14,439 nt of DNA from Prevotellaceae bacterium UBA1743 (GCA_002314945.1 DCHV01000014.1:2725-17163), one strand, 5' to 3'; shown: positions 6,820-14,439, numbered from the stretch's first letter. The notes: generated by a model not told the origin, from the letters alone. Program-made: numbers and translations.

Positions 6820-9800
6820 ATGAGAACAAAAAAACTCATGGGTTTCCTGATGGCGATAGCCATAGGAGGATCTGCCTGGGCACTCGAAAAAGATGGAGCG
6901 GGTGTCTATCAGATTGGGAGTTCCCAAGACCTGCAGGATTTCGCGGCCTTGGTAAATGGTGGTCAAGTCGATGCGAATGCCGTACTGACGGCTGATATTG
7001 ACTTTGCCGGGTGTCAGGATCGCATTGCCACGAACAACTACTACACTGGTGTGTTCGACGGACAGGGACACAAGGTGACGGTGGCATACGACAATGCTGG
7101 CGAAAATTCCGCTTTGTTTGTCAACATAAGCGGAACCGTATGCAATCTCGTGGTGGATGGTACAATCAACACGAATGCGAAATTCGCAGCAGGTATTGCC
7201 TGTCACACGCGCAATGCCAACGCAATGATCCGCAACTGCACCAGTCTGGTGAATGTCAACAGTACCGTCAATGGTGATGGTACGCATGGCGGTATCTTGG
7301 CCGTGGCCGATTCGGGTGGTAAACTGGAGAACTGCGTCTATGCCGGCACCATGGTATCCACCGACAAGTGCACCAACAGCAATGGTGGTTTGATCGGTTA
7401 TGCCTCCTCCGCCGTACGTCTGACCAACTGTCTGATGCTGGGCGACATGACGGAGATGGGTGAGGAATCATCCATGACCTTCAGCCGTTGCTCGGGTAAC
7501 TCAGCCGGCACGGTCACGCTCATCAACTGCTACTACAAGAACCCCTACGGTGGTCTCTTCGGTGATGAGATTCAAGTCACCGACGAACAGATTTCCAGCG
7601 GATGGCTCTGCTTCATGCTGAACAACGGTCTGGATCCCATCGTATGGTACCAGACCCTCGGTACGGATCAGATACCCTTCACCTCGGCTGTCGGCCATCA
7701 GCAGGTGTATGCCTCGGGCCATCTCTCATGCGACGGGAAGCCTGACCAGGGTGTCACCTTCAATAACGATCCCAGCACCGTTACCACACGCGACGAGCAC
7801 AATTTCGAGGAAGGCACCTGCACCGCTTGCGGACAGAAGGATCCCGCTTTCTGCACACAGGACGAAGATGGGTTCTACCGTCTGAGCAATGGTGCCCAGT
7901 TGTCGTGGTTCGCTTCCTACGTCAACAATGGAAACGTCACCGCTTGTGCCAAGTTGGATGACGATATCGACATGAGTGATTTCAGCGAGGAATTTGCCAT
8001 GATCGGACTGCAGAAATCGGGCAACTATTTCGCAGGTACGTTCGACGGACAGGGACACCGCATCAGCAACCTCATACTCAACCGTCCCGAAACGGACTAT
8101 GTGGGCCTGTTCAGCTGCGTGACAGGTGGTGCCAACATCAGCAACCTGATACTCGATGAGAGCTGTGTCTTCACGGGCAATGCCTTCATGGGTGTCATCG
8201 GCGGTTCCAACGGTTCGGGTACTTGTTACTTCACAGGCCTGGGCAACGAGGGTACCGTCACCGGTACGGCACAGAACGTATCGGGTATCATAGGTGTGAG
8301 CATGTCGAGCGGTTGTACCTTCTATGTGGATCGCTGCTACGTGACAGGCTCCATCACCGGTGGACGTGAGAGTGCCACCATCAGTGGATGGTGTGGCGGA
8401 CTGGGTGCCATGACCAACACATGGTCCATCGCCTCGATCGAGGGATGTGATTCCAACCAACCCTTCTGCCGTGCAGGAAACTATACCAACTGCTGGTGCA
8501 ACGTAGAAGGTCAGGCCGGCAACGTCACCCTCTTTGATTCAACTGAAGCCGAGACGGGTGTGCTGGCTTTCCGCATGAACGGGAACAGTATTTCCAACCC
8601 CGTGTGGTACCAGACTATCGGTGAAGACATCCATCCCACACTGGATTCCACACACGGCATCCCCTACGTATTAGGTGAAGTGGTAGGTGACATCCACGAC
8701 AATGCCTCCTATCTGGAATTCGTATCACTGCTCACTGATTATCTGAAGGCATACTGCGACGAGGTGATTGCCACAAAGTCGCTCGTAGATGATCTGAACA
8801 ATGCCGCAGAAGCTGTCGTAGCACCTGCCACGCTGGAGGAATTCATCCCCATCTACGAGGAACTGATGACAAAGAAAGCTCAGGTGGAAGCTTCGGCCGC
8901 TATCTATCAGGCATACGCTGACAAGGTGGTAGAGGTGAAACAGTACCTTGCTGACAACACCGACTTCTTCGGCGATGATCGCGATCTGCTGGAGCTGTAC
9001 TTGGAAAGCGACGATGAACCCTCGGAACTCCATCCTCTCGGAGGCGCACTCTACATTACCGAGAACCACATTGCCACCAACCAGGAAATCAAGGCCGAGA
9101 CCACACGCGTGCAGACCATGCTCGACAAGGCCATCGAAACCGGTTATGGTATCAATGCCGAACTGACCCGACTGATAGTCAATCCCGCTTTCCTATCCGA
9201 CACGAACGGATGGAACATCGAGGGTGGCACACCTTGGTTCGTCGGAAATGAGGTACTCAAGGCAGGCGAGTTCTTCCGCTGCAACTTCGATATGAACCAG
9301 ACCATCACCGGTCTGCGCAACGGTATCTACGAGGTACGTGCCAATGCCGTGTTCCGCTGCCTTCCATGGGAACGCAACACCGCCTACGCCGCCATGCTCT
9401 ATGCCAACGACAACGTCACCTTCGTGAAGAACTACTTCGACGAATACCAGCCCATCGACGGGGCAGAGGACGGCGTAAACTGCAACACAGGGAATGACCT
9501 GCAGATCAGCGACAGCGAAGGCACTTTGCTCGGCTACGTGCCACAGGGTCCCAACGGCTACATCCACTTCGTCTTCGGACGCTACGAGAACACGGTGCTG
9601 GCAGAGGTGAAGGACGGAACGCTCACCATCGGTATCCGCAATACAGGTACAGGCAATGACCGCGACTGGTGTATGTTCAGCAACTTCCGCCTCTTCTTCC
9701 GTGGTGATCTGACAGATGCAGGCGAAGCCCTCGACAATGTACTCTCTGCACAGGCGGCACGTGCCAACGTGGCAGCTGCGCTACAGCCTGAGACAGGTGG

Positions 9801-11610
9801 CGACGAGGCCAACTACTTCCCCAACTACAGTGCACAGCTTCGCGGCGAACTGGTCGATGCAGCCGATGCAGTGGCAACTACAGCCGACAATGCAAGCAAA
9901 CTGCAATTGGTGGGTCGCTTCACCAACCTCTTCAATGATTTCCTGAATTGCCGTCGCGCTTACCGTGAGGCTTCCATCATGAATGACCAGTACGAGGGCA
10001 TAATCGTGGATTGCATGACCGACAGCCTCATCACGCAGGAGGTATATGATGCCGAAATGGAAGCCATCCGACTCACATGGGAAGGCCTGGCAGAAGGCAC
10101 CTTCTCCACAGCAGAGGCTGCTGCCATCGCTTACAACATCGAGAACAACCCCTACTTCGTAGCACAATATGGCGAACGTCCCGCTGAAGTGGATGGAGTT
10201 TACCAGATAGCCAAGCCTGCCAACCTCCGTTGGTTCGCCTCCAAAGTGAACGGTGGCTCGCGCTCCATCAATGGTGTGCTCACTACCGACCTCGACCTCA
10301 AGGACTTCAAGTATGTTCCCATCGGCATGGACGAGAGCGTCTATTTCGCAGGACAGTTTGATGGTCAGGGTCACCGCATCAGCAACCTCTACGTAGATCG
10401 TGGCGACGCCAACTTCGGTGGTCTCTTTGGCGTGGTAGGTCCTGGCTGTAAGATTTCCAACCTCGTGCTCGATGCTACCTGTACCATCAAGGGTGCTGCA
10501 TTCTGTGGTCTCGTGGGTGAGTCAGTGGCTGCCGACGGCCAAATTTATCTGACCAACTTGGGCAACGAAGGTACCGTCATCGGTTCGGCACAGAACTCGG
10601 CTGCCATCTTCGGCTGCTGCATGAGCAGTTCGGCCACCGTGCACATCGTCAACTGCTATGCCACAGGCAAAGTGCAGGGTGCACGCGAGAGTGCCACCAT
10701 CTCCGGTTGGATGGGTGGAAAGGGCGAAGTGACCAACTGTTGGTCCATCGCTGAAATCAGCGGTTGCGACGGTGACCAGCCTTTCTGCCGCAATGGTATC
10801 TACAGCAATTGCTGGCTCAACCTGAGCAATCAGAATGGTACTGGCAGTGGCGTGAATGTCATCCAGGAAGGAATGCTCGAGAGTGGTGCCCTCTGCTATG
10901 AACTGAACACAGGAAACACCTTCTCTCCCAAGTGGTTCCAGACACTCGGCTCCGACGGATACCCCGTACTGGATCCCACACATGGTATCGTTTATTCTTA
11001 CGAGGGTACCTACACCAACGAGAACCCCAATCCTGGAATGGCTGCCCTCATCTACTCTGCAGAGCAGTTGAGCAGCAATGCCAGTGACAGCGAAGAGGGT
11101 CAGCACATCGAGTACCTCATCGATGGTGATGCCACCACCCACTGGCATTCCGACTATCATAACGAATGTACCGACACGTACCATTATGTACAGGTAAGAC
11201 TCGACGAAGAATATACCGGCAACCTTACCCTCTACATGCAACGTCGCGCCTCCGGTAACGACCATCCCACCGAGATGATCGTATGGGGAAGCCAGGATGG
11301 TATTGAATTCACCGAAATCACCAAGCTCGACACTCCCTTCAAGGGACAGGGCACCGTGGTGACAGCCGACTTTAGCGTGCAGGGTGTGAAGTATCTGCGC
11401 TTCGCTGCTTCCAACTGCTATGGTTCCAATGGCTACCGCACCTTCTGGCACGCAGCCGAAATCCAGCTCTATGGCACGACAACAGCCATCAAGGACATCC
11501 AGCGCGAGACTCCTCTCATCAAGGGAATCTACAACATCGCAGGACAGAAGCTGCAGCGCTTGCAGAAGGGTCTGAACATCGTGGATGGAAAGAAAGTCAT
11601 GGTAAAGTGA
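6820..11610 (+). CDS. Secreted GLUG repeat protein with jelly-roll and discoidin domains
   Basis: A 1596-residue secreted protein from ATG 6820, chosen over ATG 6790 because it begins directly with a compact signal peptide (MRTKKLMGFLMAIAIGGSAW, cleavage likely after Ala21) behind an A-rich leader. Domain order: GLUG cassette A, 28-300; linker with a HNFEEGTCTACGQKD motif, 301-350; cassette B, 351-621; acidic helical segment, about 628-782; beta-rich, jelly-roll-like segment, about 784-962 (NPAFLSDTNGWNIEGG at its start, CMFSNFRLFFRG at its end), resembling carbohydrate-binding modules; second helical segment, about 963-1124; cassette C, 1125-1400; F5/8 type C domain, about 1407-1553 (YLIDGDATTHWHS, KYLRFAASN, AAEIQLYG); tail GLNIVDGKKVMVK. 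There is no catalytic domain. A role in adhesion, glycan binding or acting as partner or substrate of the CotH protein is inferred. It follows the CotH gene by 129 bases and ends at a strong terminator, so the two probably form an operon. Confidence 0.88.
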   Translation: MRTKKLMGFLMAIAIGGSAWALEKDGAGVYQIGSSQDLQDFAALVNGGQVDANAVLTADIDFAGCQDRIATNNYYTGVFDGQGHKVTVAYDNAGENSALFVNISGTVCNLVVDGTINTNAKFAAGIACHTRNANAMIRNCTSLVNVNSTVNGDGTHGGILAVADSGGKLENCVYAGTMVSTDKCTNSNGGLIGYASSAVRLTNCLMLGDMTEMGEESSMTFSRCSGNSAGTVTLINCYYKNPYGGLFGDEIQVTDEQISSGWLCFMLNNGLDPIVWYQTLGTDQIPFTSAVGHQQVYASGHLSCDGKPDQGVTFNNDPSTVTTRDEHNFEEGTCTACGQKDPAFCTQDEDGFYRLSNGAQLSWFASYVNNGNVTACAKLDDDIDMSDFSEEFAMIGLQKSGNYFAGTFDGQGHRISNLILNRPETDYVGLFSCVTGGANISNLILDESCVFTGNAFMGVIGGSNGSGTCYFTGLGNEGTVTGTAQNVSGIIGVSMSSGCTFYVDRCYVTGSITGGRESATISGWCGGLGAMTNTWSIASIEGCDSNQPFCRAGNYTNCWCNVEGQAGNVTLFDSTEAETGVLAFRMNGNSISNPVWYQTIGEDIHPTLDSTHGIPYVLGEVVGDIHDNASYLEFVSLLTDYLKAYCDEVIATKSLVDDLNNAAEAVVAPATLEEFIPIYEELMTKKAQVEASAAIYQAYADKVVEVKQYLADNTDFFGDDRDLLELYLESDDEPSELHPLGGALYITENHIATNQEIKAETTRVQTMLDKAIETGYGINAELTRLIVNPAFLSDTNGWNIEGGTPWFVGNEVLKAGEFFRCNFDMNQTITGLRNGIYEVRANAVFRCLPWERNTAYAAMLYANDNVTFVKNYFDEYQPIDGAEDGVNCNTGNDLQISDSEGTLLGYVPQGPNGYIHFVFGRYENTVLAEVKDGTLTIGIRNTGTGNDRDWCMFSNFRLFFRGDLTDAGEALDNVLSAQAARANVAAALQPETGGDEANYFPNYSAQLRGELVDAADAVATTADNASKLQLVGRFTNLFNDFLNCRRAYREASIMNDQYEGIIVDCMTDSLITQEVYDAEMEAIRLTWEGLAEGTFSTAEAAAIAYNIENNPYFVAQYGERPAEVDGVYQIAKPANLRWFASKVNGGSRSINGVLTTDLDLKDFKYVPIGMDESVYFAGQFDGQGHRISNLYVDRGDANFGGLFGVVGPGCKISNLVLDATCTIKGAAFCGLVGESVAADGQIYLTNLGNEGTVIGSAQNSAAIFGCCMSSSATVHIVNCYATGKVQGARESATISGWMGGKGEVTNCWSIAEISGCDGDQPFCRNGIYSNCWLNLSNQNGTGSGVNVIQEGMLESGALCYELNTGNTFSPKWFQTLGSDGYPVLDPTHGIVYSYEGTYTNENPNPGMAALIYSAEQLSSNASDSEEGQHIEYLIDGDATTHWHSDYHNECTDTYHYVQVRLDEEYTGNLTLYMQRRASGNDHPTEMIVWGSQDGIEFTEITKLDTPFKGQGTVVTADFSVQGVKYLRFAASNCYGSNGYRTFWHAAEIQLYGTTTAIKDIQRETPLIKGIYNIAGQKLQRLQKGLNIVDGKKVMVK
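6901..7719 (+). repeat. GLUG cassette A of the second protein
   Basis: The most divergent of the six cassettes, 273 residues long. It keeps the opening (GVYQIGSSQDLQDFAALVN, TADIDF), VFDGQGHKVTV and the closing (GWLCFMLNNG, WYQTLGTDQIPF). The middle differs: ALFVNISGTVCNLVVDG replaces VGLFG, the LGNEG block is absent, and the NC turns are NCTSLV, NCVYAG, NCLMLG and NCYYKN. Confidence 0.72.
7870..8682 (+). repeat. GLUG cassette B of the second protein
   Basis: A 271-residue unit: GFYRLSNGAQLSWFASYVN, DDIDM, TFDGQGHRISNLIL, VGLFSCVTGGANISNLILD, GNAFMGVIGGSNGSG, LGNEG, GGRESATISGW, closing with VLAFRMNGN, WYQTIGEDIHPTL and HGIPY. The usual NCY turns have become RCYVTG, NTWSIA and NCWCNV. Confidence 0.78.
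10192..11019 (+). repeat. GLUG cassette C of the second protein
   Basis: A 276-residue unit separated from cassette B by about 500 residues of unrelated sequence. It has GVYQIAKPANLRWFASKVN, TDLDL, QFDGQGHRISNLYV, GGLFGVVGPGCKISNLVLD, LGNEG, GARESATISGW, turns NCYATG, NCWSIA and NCWLNL, and closes with GALCYELNTGN, WFQTLGSDGYPVL, HGIVY and YTN. Confidence 0.78.
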
Positions 11611-11651
11611 ACAACTGACAGGTGGTGAATGAGCCACCGCGTCAGAATAAG

Positions 11652-11700
11652 AGAGAACGGCAGCGTACGATGAAGGGACGCTGCCGTTCTCTTTGTTTGT
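11652..11700 (+). terminator. Strong intrinsic terminator of the GLUG gene pair
   Basis: AGAGAACGGCAGCGT (11652-11666) and ACGCTGCCGTTCTCT (11678-11692) are perfect inverse complements, a 15-bp GC-rich stem around an 11-base loop, followed by TTGTTTGT. It begins 41 bases after the stop codon. The minus-strand gene ending at 11771 reads into the same hairpin and meets CTTATTCTG beyond it, so it may also serve that gene, though the T content on that side is poorer. Confidence 0.9.
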
Positions 11701-11770
11701 CCATCTAACGGGTGCAAATCACCAATCCACCGAAGATTAGATGGAAAGAATATGCCATATTTGAACCTCT

Positions 11771-14439
11771 TTACCTTACCTTGATCGTTTCGATGGCGTG
11801 ATGCCCGATATGCAGGTGAAGGACATCGTCGGTGAAGGAGATCTTCTGGTCGGTGTCTTCCTCTATCATATTGCAGCGTACTGCAGATTGGATGGCTCGG
11901 GGGAGACGGATGGTGATGTCCTTGTCGCGACCTTCCATCTCTACGATACGCAGCACGAGGGCATCCTCGTGATCGGCTTTCTTGAATGTGGAGAGGTGGA
12001 CGAGGGGATCGGATATCTCCAGATAGCTATGCGTGGCTGGTAGCGTTCCTCCCTTCTGCTCCTTGCATACGACATGGAAGGGGTGGTTCTCCTGAATAGC
12101 CTGTGCCTGCCCGTTCTGCCATCCCTGGGAATGGGAGGAAAGGGAGAAGTGGAAGTCATGGGTACCGGTCTGATGGTACCAGTTACCTTTGCCATGACAA
12201 CTCTTGTGGGAGGAGAGGAGGATGCCCTGCAACACGGGATAGTCGGAGACTTCCACAGCGGGGTCTATCCAATCACACACTGCCACACAAGACGACATGG
12301 TCACACCGAGGCCGTTGCCATTGGCGGAAAGGAAATTGAGCATCTCACGCGGATGGGAGTCGGAAGGATGATGGATGTAGGTACCCTGTGCACTCCATCC
12401 TCCCGGAATCATCTTCAGTTCGTCCTTTCCTACATGAGAAACGGCCATGGGCACTTCGTAACAGATGTCGCTGGTGGCTGTCTTCATGTTGAGGGGGAAG
12501 AGGATGCGATACTGGAGATTGTGGGCTCCTGTGAAGTCTTGCATACGTACATCGAAATCCATCTTCTTGACATAGTGATAGAGGGTGACGCGCTGCACAA
12601 AGGTGGCCTGTGACTCGGGTACTATGTTCTGGAACGTGACGTAGAGGGGACCTTCCTCTACTACCTGCCAATCGGAGGGATGACGGCTCAATGTCCTGAG
12701 TTGTCCGAACTGCATCGACAAGTCGGGGATGCGTGTCTGCTCTCCCGCTCCATTGGCCCGATAATCAACTTCTATCACATCGCCAAAGGCATATTTCTCC
12801 TGGGCCATGATATCCTTGCCTGCCTCTTTGTCGAAAAGGCGTACAATACCTCCCTGGCCAAAGGTGATGTCGTAGAAGCGGTTGGAATAGTAGTTGGAAC
12901 CGTACTGGACCTCGGATGGCACCTCCCCTGCCTCGCGCGAACGGGAAGGAAGGAGGGTGAAACGTGCATAACCCAAGGCGGGTACCTGGGCAAAGAAGCG
13001 TACAAAGGTGGAATCGCCCCTGACCGCGATCTGGGAGGGGAGTATCTTTCCCTCGGCATCCTGTACCTTGACCCTGGCGTCCTTGACCTGTACCTCGGCC
13101 ATCGAAGTTCGTGTCCATGAGAGGTCGTTGAAGAGGATAACATCTCCCTTCTTTCCCTTTACCTGGGATGCGATGGCGCGGGTGGCCTCGCCAAGTACAC
13201 TCTCGCCTACAAAACGGCCTATTGCCAACGAGTCACCGAAGATGGAGTCGGTTATCTCGCCATGCTTGCCTCCCAATCCGTGGTCGGGATAGATGGATGC
13301 CATCCATCCTCTGTCGAGGCGTGAGGTGGGGTATTCGCTACCCGAAAGCCATGCCACGGAAGAGAAGAACTCAGCTGCAGGGAGCAGGATGGCTGCCTTG
13401 CGCTTGTCCAATGTCTGCTCGTAATGAGCGGGGCCATGAATATAGAGCCATAGGTTGGTTCGCTCCCCACTGATCTTCTCTCTCTGCGAATCGGGGGTAT
13501 CGATGGCCTCCAGGTATGCTTCGGTAGTGGAGTATTTGAGTCGGGGGAGGGGTACCTCGGAGAGGGAGGCTATCTGATTCCACTCCCGGATGAGGGCGGA
13601 ATAAGAATCGGGTTTGGAGGCATCACTACTCATAAGTACGGCATAATGGGGAGGCAGGTGGTGACGGGTATAATAGTCGTCCCACAGACGTACTCGGTCG
13701 TGTACCTTGCCGAAGGCCTGCAGAACGCCTGCGTCGAAGAAATGCCACACAAACTTTTCCCATCCGTAATGTCCCAAGGACCATGTGAGGACACTGGTGC
13801 CATCGGGGCTGTTCCAATCGTACAACCCCTCTCGGTGACGGGAGATGAAGAGGTTCTTGATTCCGCACTTGGTAAGTATCTGAGGCATCTGCATGGTACG
13901 ACCTGGCACATCCATGTTGGAGGCCGTCTGATCGTCGCAACCAGGGAGGTTCTCCATGATCCACTTACGTCCGTAGTAGGCCTGACGTACCAACTGCTCT
14001 CCCGAGGAAAGTCCTTCGTAAGGCTGGTTGTAGGTGGCACCCCAATGAAAACGCCCTTCCTTGTAGCGCTGGATGAGTTCGTCCTTACGCTCAGGGAACA
14101 CCTCAAGGAACTCCATCAGATTCAGCGTCTGCTCCATCTCGAAGGTGAAATCGGGGTCTTCCTTCATCATCTCTAGGGCTGGGACCACGATGTCGTGGAC
14201 ACGCTCATTCCTGCAGTATTCGGGGGTGTCCATCCATGCAATGTCCTGATGCGTGGCCTGCAGCAGGTGTATCTCTCCCTGCTGAAAGAAGCCCCATTCG
14301 GAGGAGATGGGGGCTATCACTCGTTCGGAGGTTACCGTCTTGCCACCACTCTGGCACTCCAGCACATTGCTGGTGCCCACCATAGGAAGCCATGCAAGTA
14401 CCTTACCCTTTTCCCCGGTCTTCTCGTAGGGAAGCGACT
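11771..14439 (-). CDS. GH38 alpha-mannosidase-like glycoside hydrolase, N terminus missing
   Basis: The frame is open to the window edge (888 codons visible), so the Met at 14383 is internal and the start and any signal peptide lie outside. GH38 enzymes are zinc-dependent retaining alpha-mannosidases. THQDIAW (codons 14234-14254) matches the H-x-D metal motif near the start of the catalytic domain. MDVPGRTMQMPQIL aligns with the nucleophile loop, with Asp at 13910-13912. PDHGLGGKHGEI (His at 13280-13282) sits where other members have the HHD zinc-ligand segment. The C-terminal half is the beta-rich domain typical of the family (MDFDVRMQDFTGAHNLQYRILFPLN). The loop after the Asp reads VPGR rather than the common PFGHS, so bond or substrate specificity may differ. 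It converges with the GLUG pair and may share its terminator. A role in mannose-containing glycan breakdown is inferred; family assignment is strong, specificity is not known. Confidence 0.86.
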   Translation of the reverse strand, partial: SLPYEKTGEKGKVLAWLPMVGTSNVLECQSGGKTVTSERVIAPISSEWGFFQQGEIHLLQATHQDIAWMDTPEYCRNERVHDIVVPALEMMKEDPDFTFEMEQTLNLMEFLEVFPERKDELIQRYKEGRFHWGATYNQPYEGLSSGEQLVRQAYYGRKWIMENLPGCDDQTASNMDVPGRTMQMPQILTKCGIKNLFISRHREGLYDWNSPDGTSVLTWSLGHYGWEKFVWHFFDAGVLQAFGKVHDRVRLWDDYYTRHHLPPHYAVLMSSDASKPDSYSALIREWNQIASLSEVPLPRLKYSTTEAYLEAIDTPDSQREKISGERTNLWLYIHGPAHYEQTLDKRKAAILLPAAEFFSSVAWLSGSEYPTSRLDRGWMASIYPDHGLGGKHGEITDSIFGDSLAIGRFVGESVLGEATRAIASQVKGKKGDVILFNDLSWTRTSMAEVQVKDARVKVQDAEGKILPSQIAVRGDSTFVRFFAQVPALGYARFTLLPSRSREAGEVPSEVQYGSNYYSNRFYDITFGQGGIVRLFDKEAGKDIMAQEKYAFGDVIEVDYRANGAGEQTRIPDLSMQFGQLRTLSRHPSDWQVVEEGPLYVTFQNIVPESQATFVQRVTLYHYVKKMDFDVRMQDFTGAHNLQYRILFPLNMKTATSDICYEVPMAVSHVGKDELKMIPGGWSAQGTYIHHPSDSHPREMLNFLSANGNGLGVTMSSCVAVCDWIDPAVEVSDYPVLQGILLSSHKSCHGKGNWYHQTGTHDFHFSLSSHSQGWQNGQAQAIQENHPFHVVCKEQKGGTLPATHSYLEISDPLVHLSTFKKADHEDALVLRIVEMEGRDKDITIRLPRAIQSAVRCNMIEEDTDQKISFTDDVLHLHIGHHAIETIKVR

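Noticed and set aside
4111..11019. Regular repeats as a CRISPR array or mobile element
   Set aside because: The units are about 810 bp, coding, in frame and diverged; there are no short identical repeats with unique spacers, no terminal inverted repeats and no transposase.
4075..11637. Repeated long minus-strand frames opposite the GLUG cassettes (4075-5160, 5557-6372, 7726-8460, 10522-11637)
   Set aside because: They recur because the cassettes repeat and share codon bias; their His/Val-rich translations match no known family.
14381..14383. Met at 14383 as the start of the GH38 protein
   Set aside because: The frame continues open to the window edge with plausible coding sequence (SLPYEKTGEKGKVLAWLP), and the catalytic HxD motif is only about 45 residues downstream, so the gene is cut by the window.

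Overview
This window looks like a chromosomal segment of a Bacteroidales bacterium, most likely Prevotellaceae or Bacteroides-like. The evidence is as follows: two promoters carry the Bacteroidota -7 element TAnnTTTG; starts are preceded by A-rich leaders rather than Shine-Dalgarno sequences; very large secreted proteins are built from GLUG repeats, a CotH kinase domain and discoidin (F5/8 type C) domains; and both large proteins end in the short GLNI...DGK..VK tail familiar from this group. The genus is an inference.

Layout, left to right. (1) Positions 1-663, plus strand: the 3' part of a GufA-type ZIP metal transporter, cut by the window edge. (2) Positions 794-2038, minus strand: a secreted CE15 glucuronoyl esterase, convergent with the transporter, with a weak terminator-like hairpin at 713-737. 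(3) Positions 2039-2286: a divergent control region with one Bacteroidota-type promoter in each direction and a 10-bp inverted repeat between them. (4) Positions 2287-6690, plus strand: a 1467-residue secreted protein made of a discoidin-like domain, a CotH kinase domain and three tandem GLUG cassettes of about 270 residues each. (5) Positions 6691-6819: a short gap with possible RNA structure and no recognisable promoter. (6) Positions 6820-11610, plus strand: a 1596-residue partner with three more GLUG cassettes, a central helix/jelly-roll/helix insertion and a C-terminal discoidin domain, closed by a strong intrinsic terminator at 11652-11692. (7) Positions 11771-14439, minus strand: a GH38 alpha-mannosidase-like enzyme, cut at its N terminus by the window edge.

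How the genes may work together (inference). The two giant proteins are probably co-transcribed and share domain types in mirrored order: discoidin is N-terminal in the first and C-terminal in the second. They look like a surface or extracellular pair that binds glycan or host ligands, one of them carrying a potential kinase. The flanking CE15 and GH38 enzymes point to plant cell wall and mannose-containing glycan breakdown. No SusC/SusD pair or regulator is visible, so a complete polysaccharide utilisation locus cannot be claimed. The most unusual feature is the CotH-kinase/GLUG protein next to a GLUG paralogue, with exact in-frame DNA repeats shared between the two genes. No tRNA, rRNA, CRISPR array, insertion sequence or integrase was seen.
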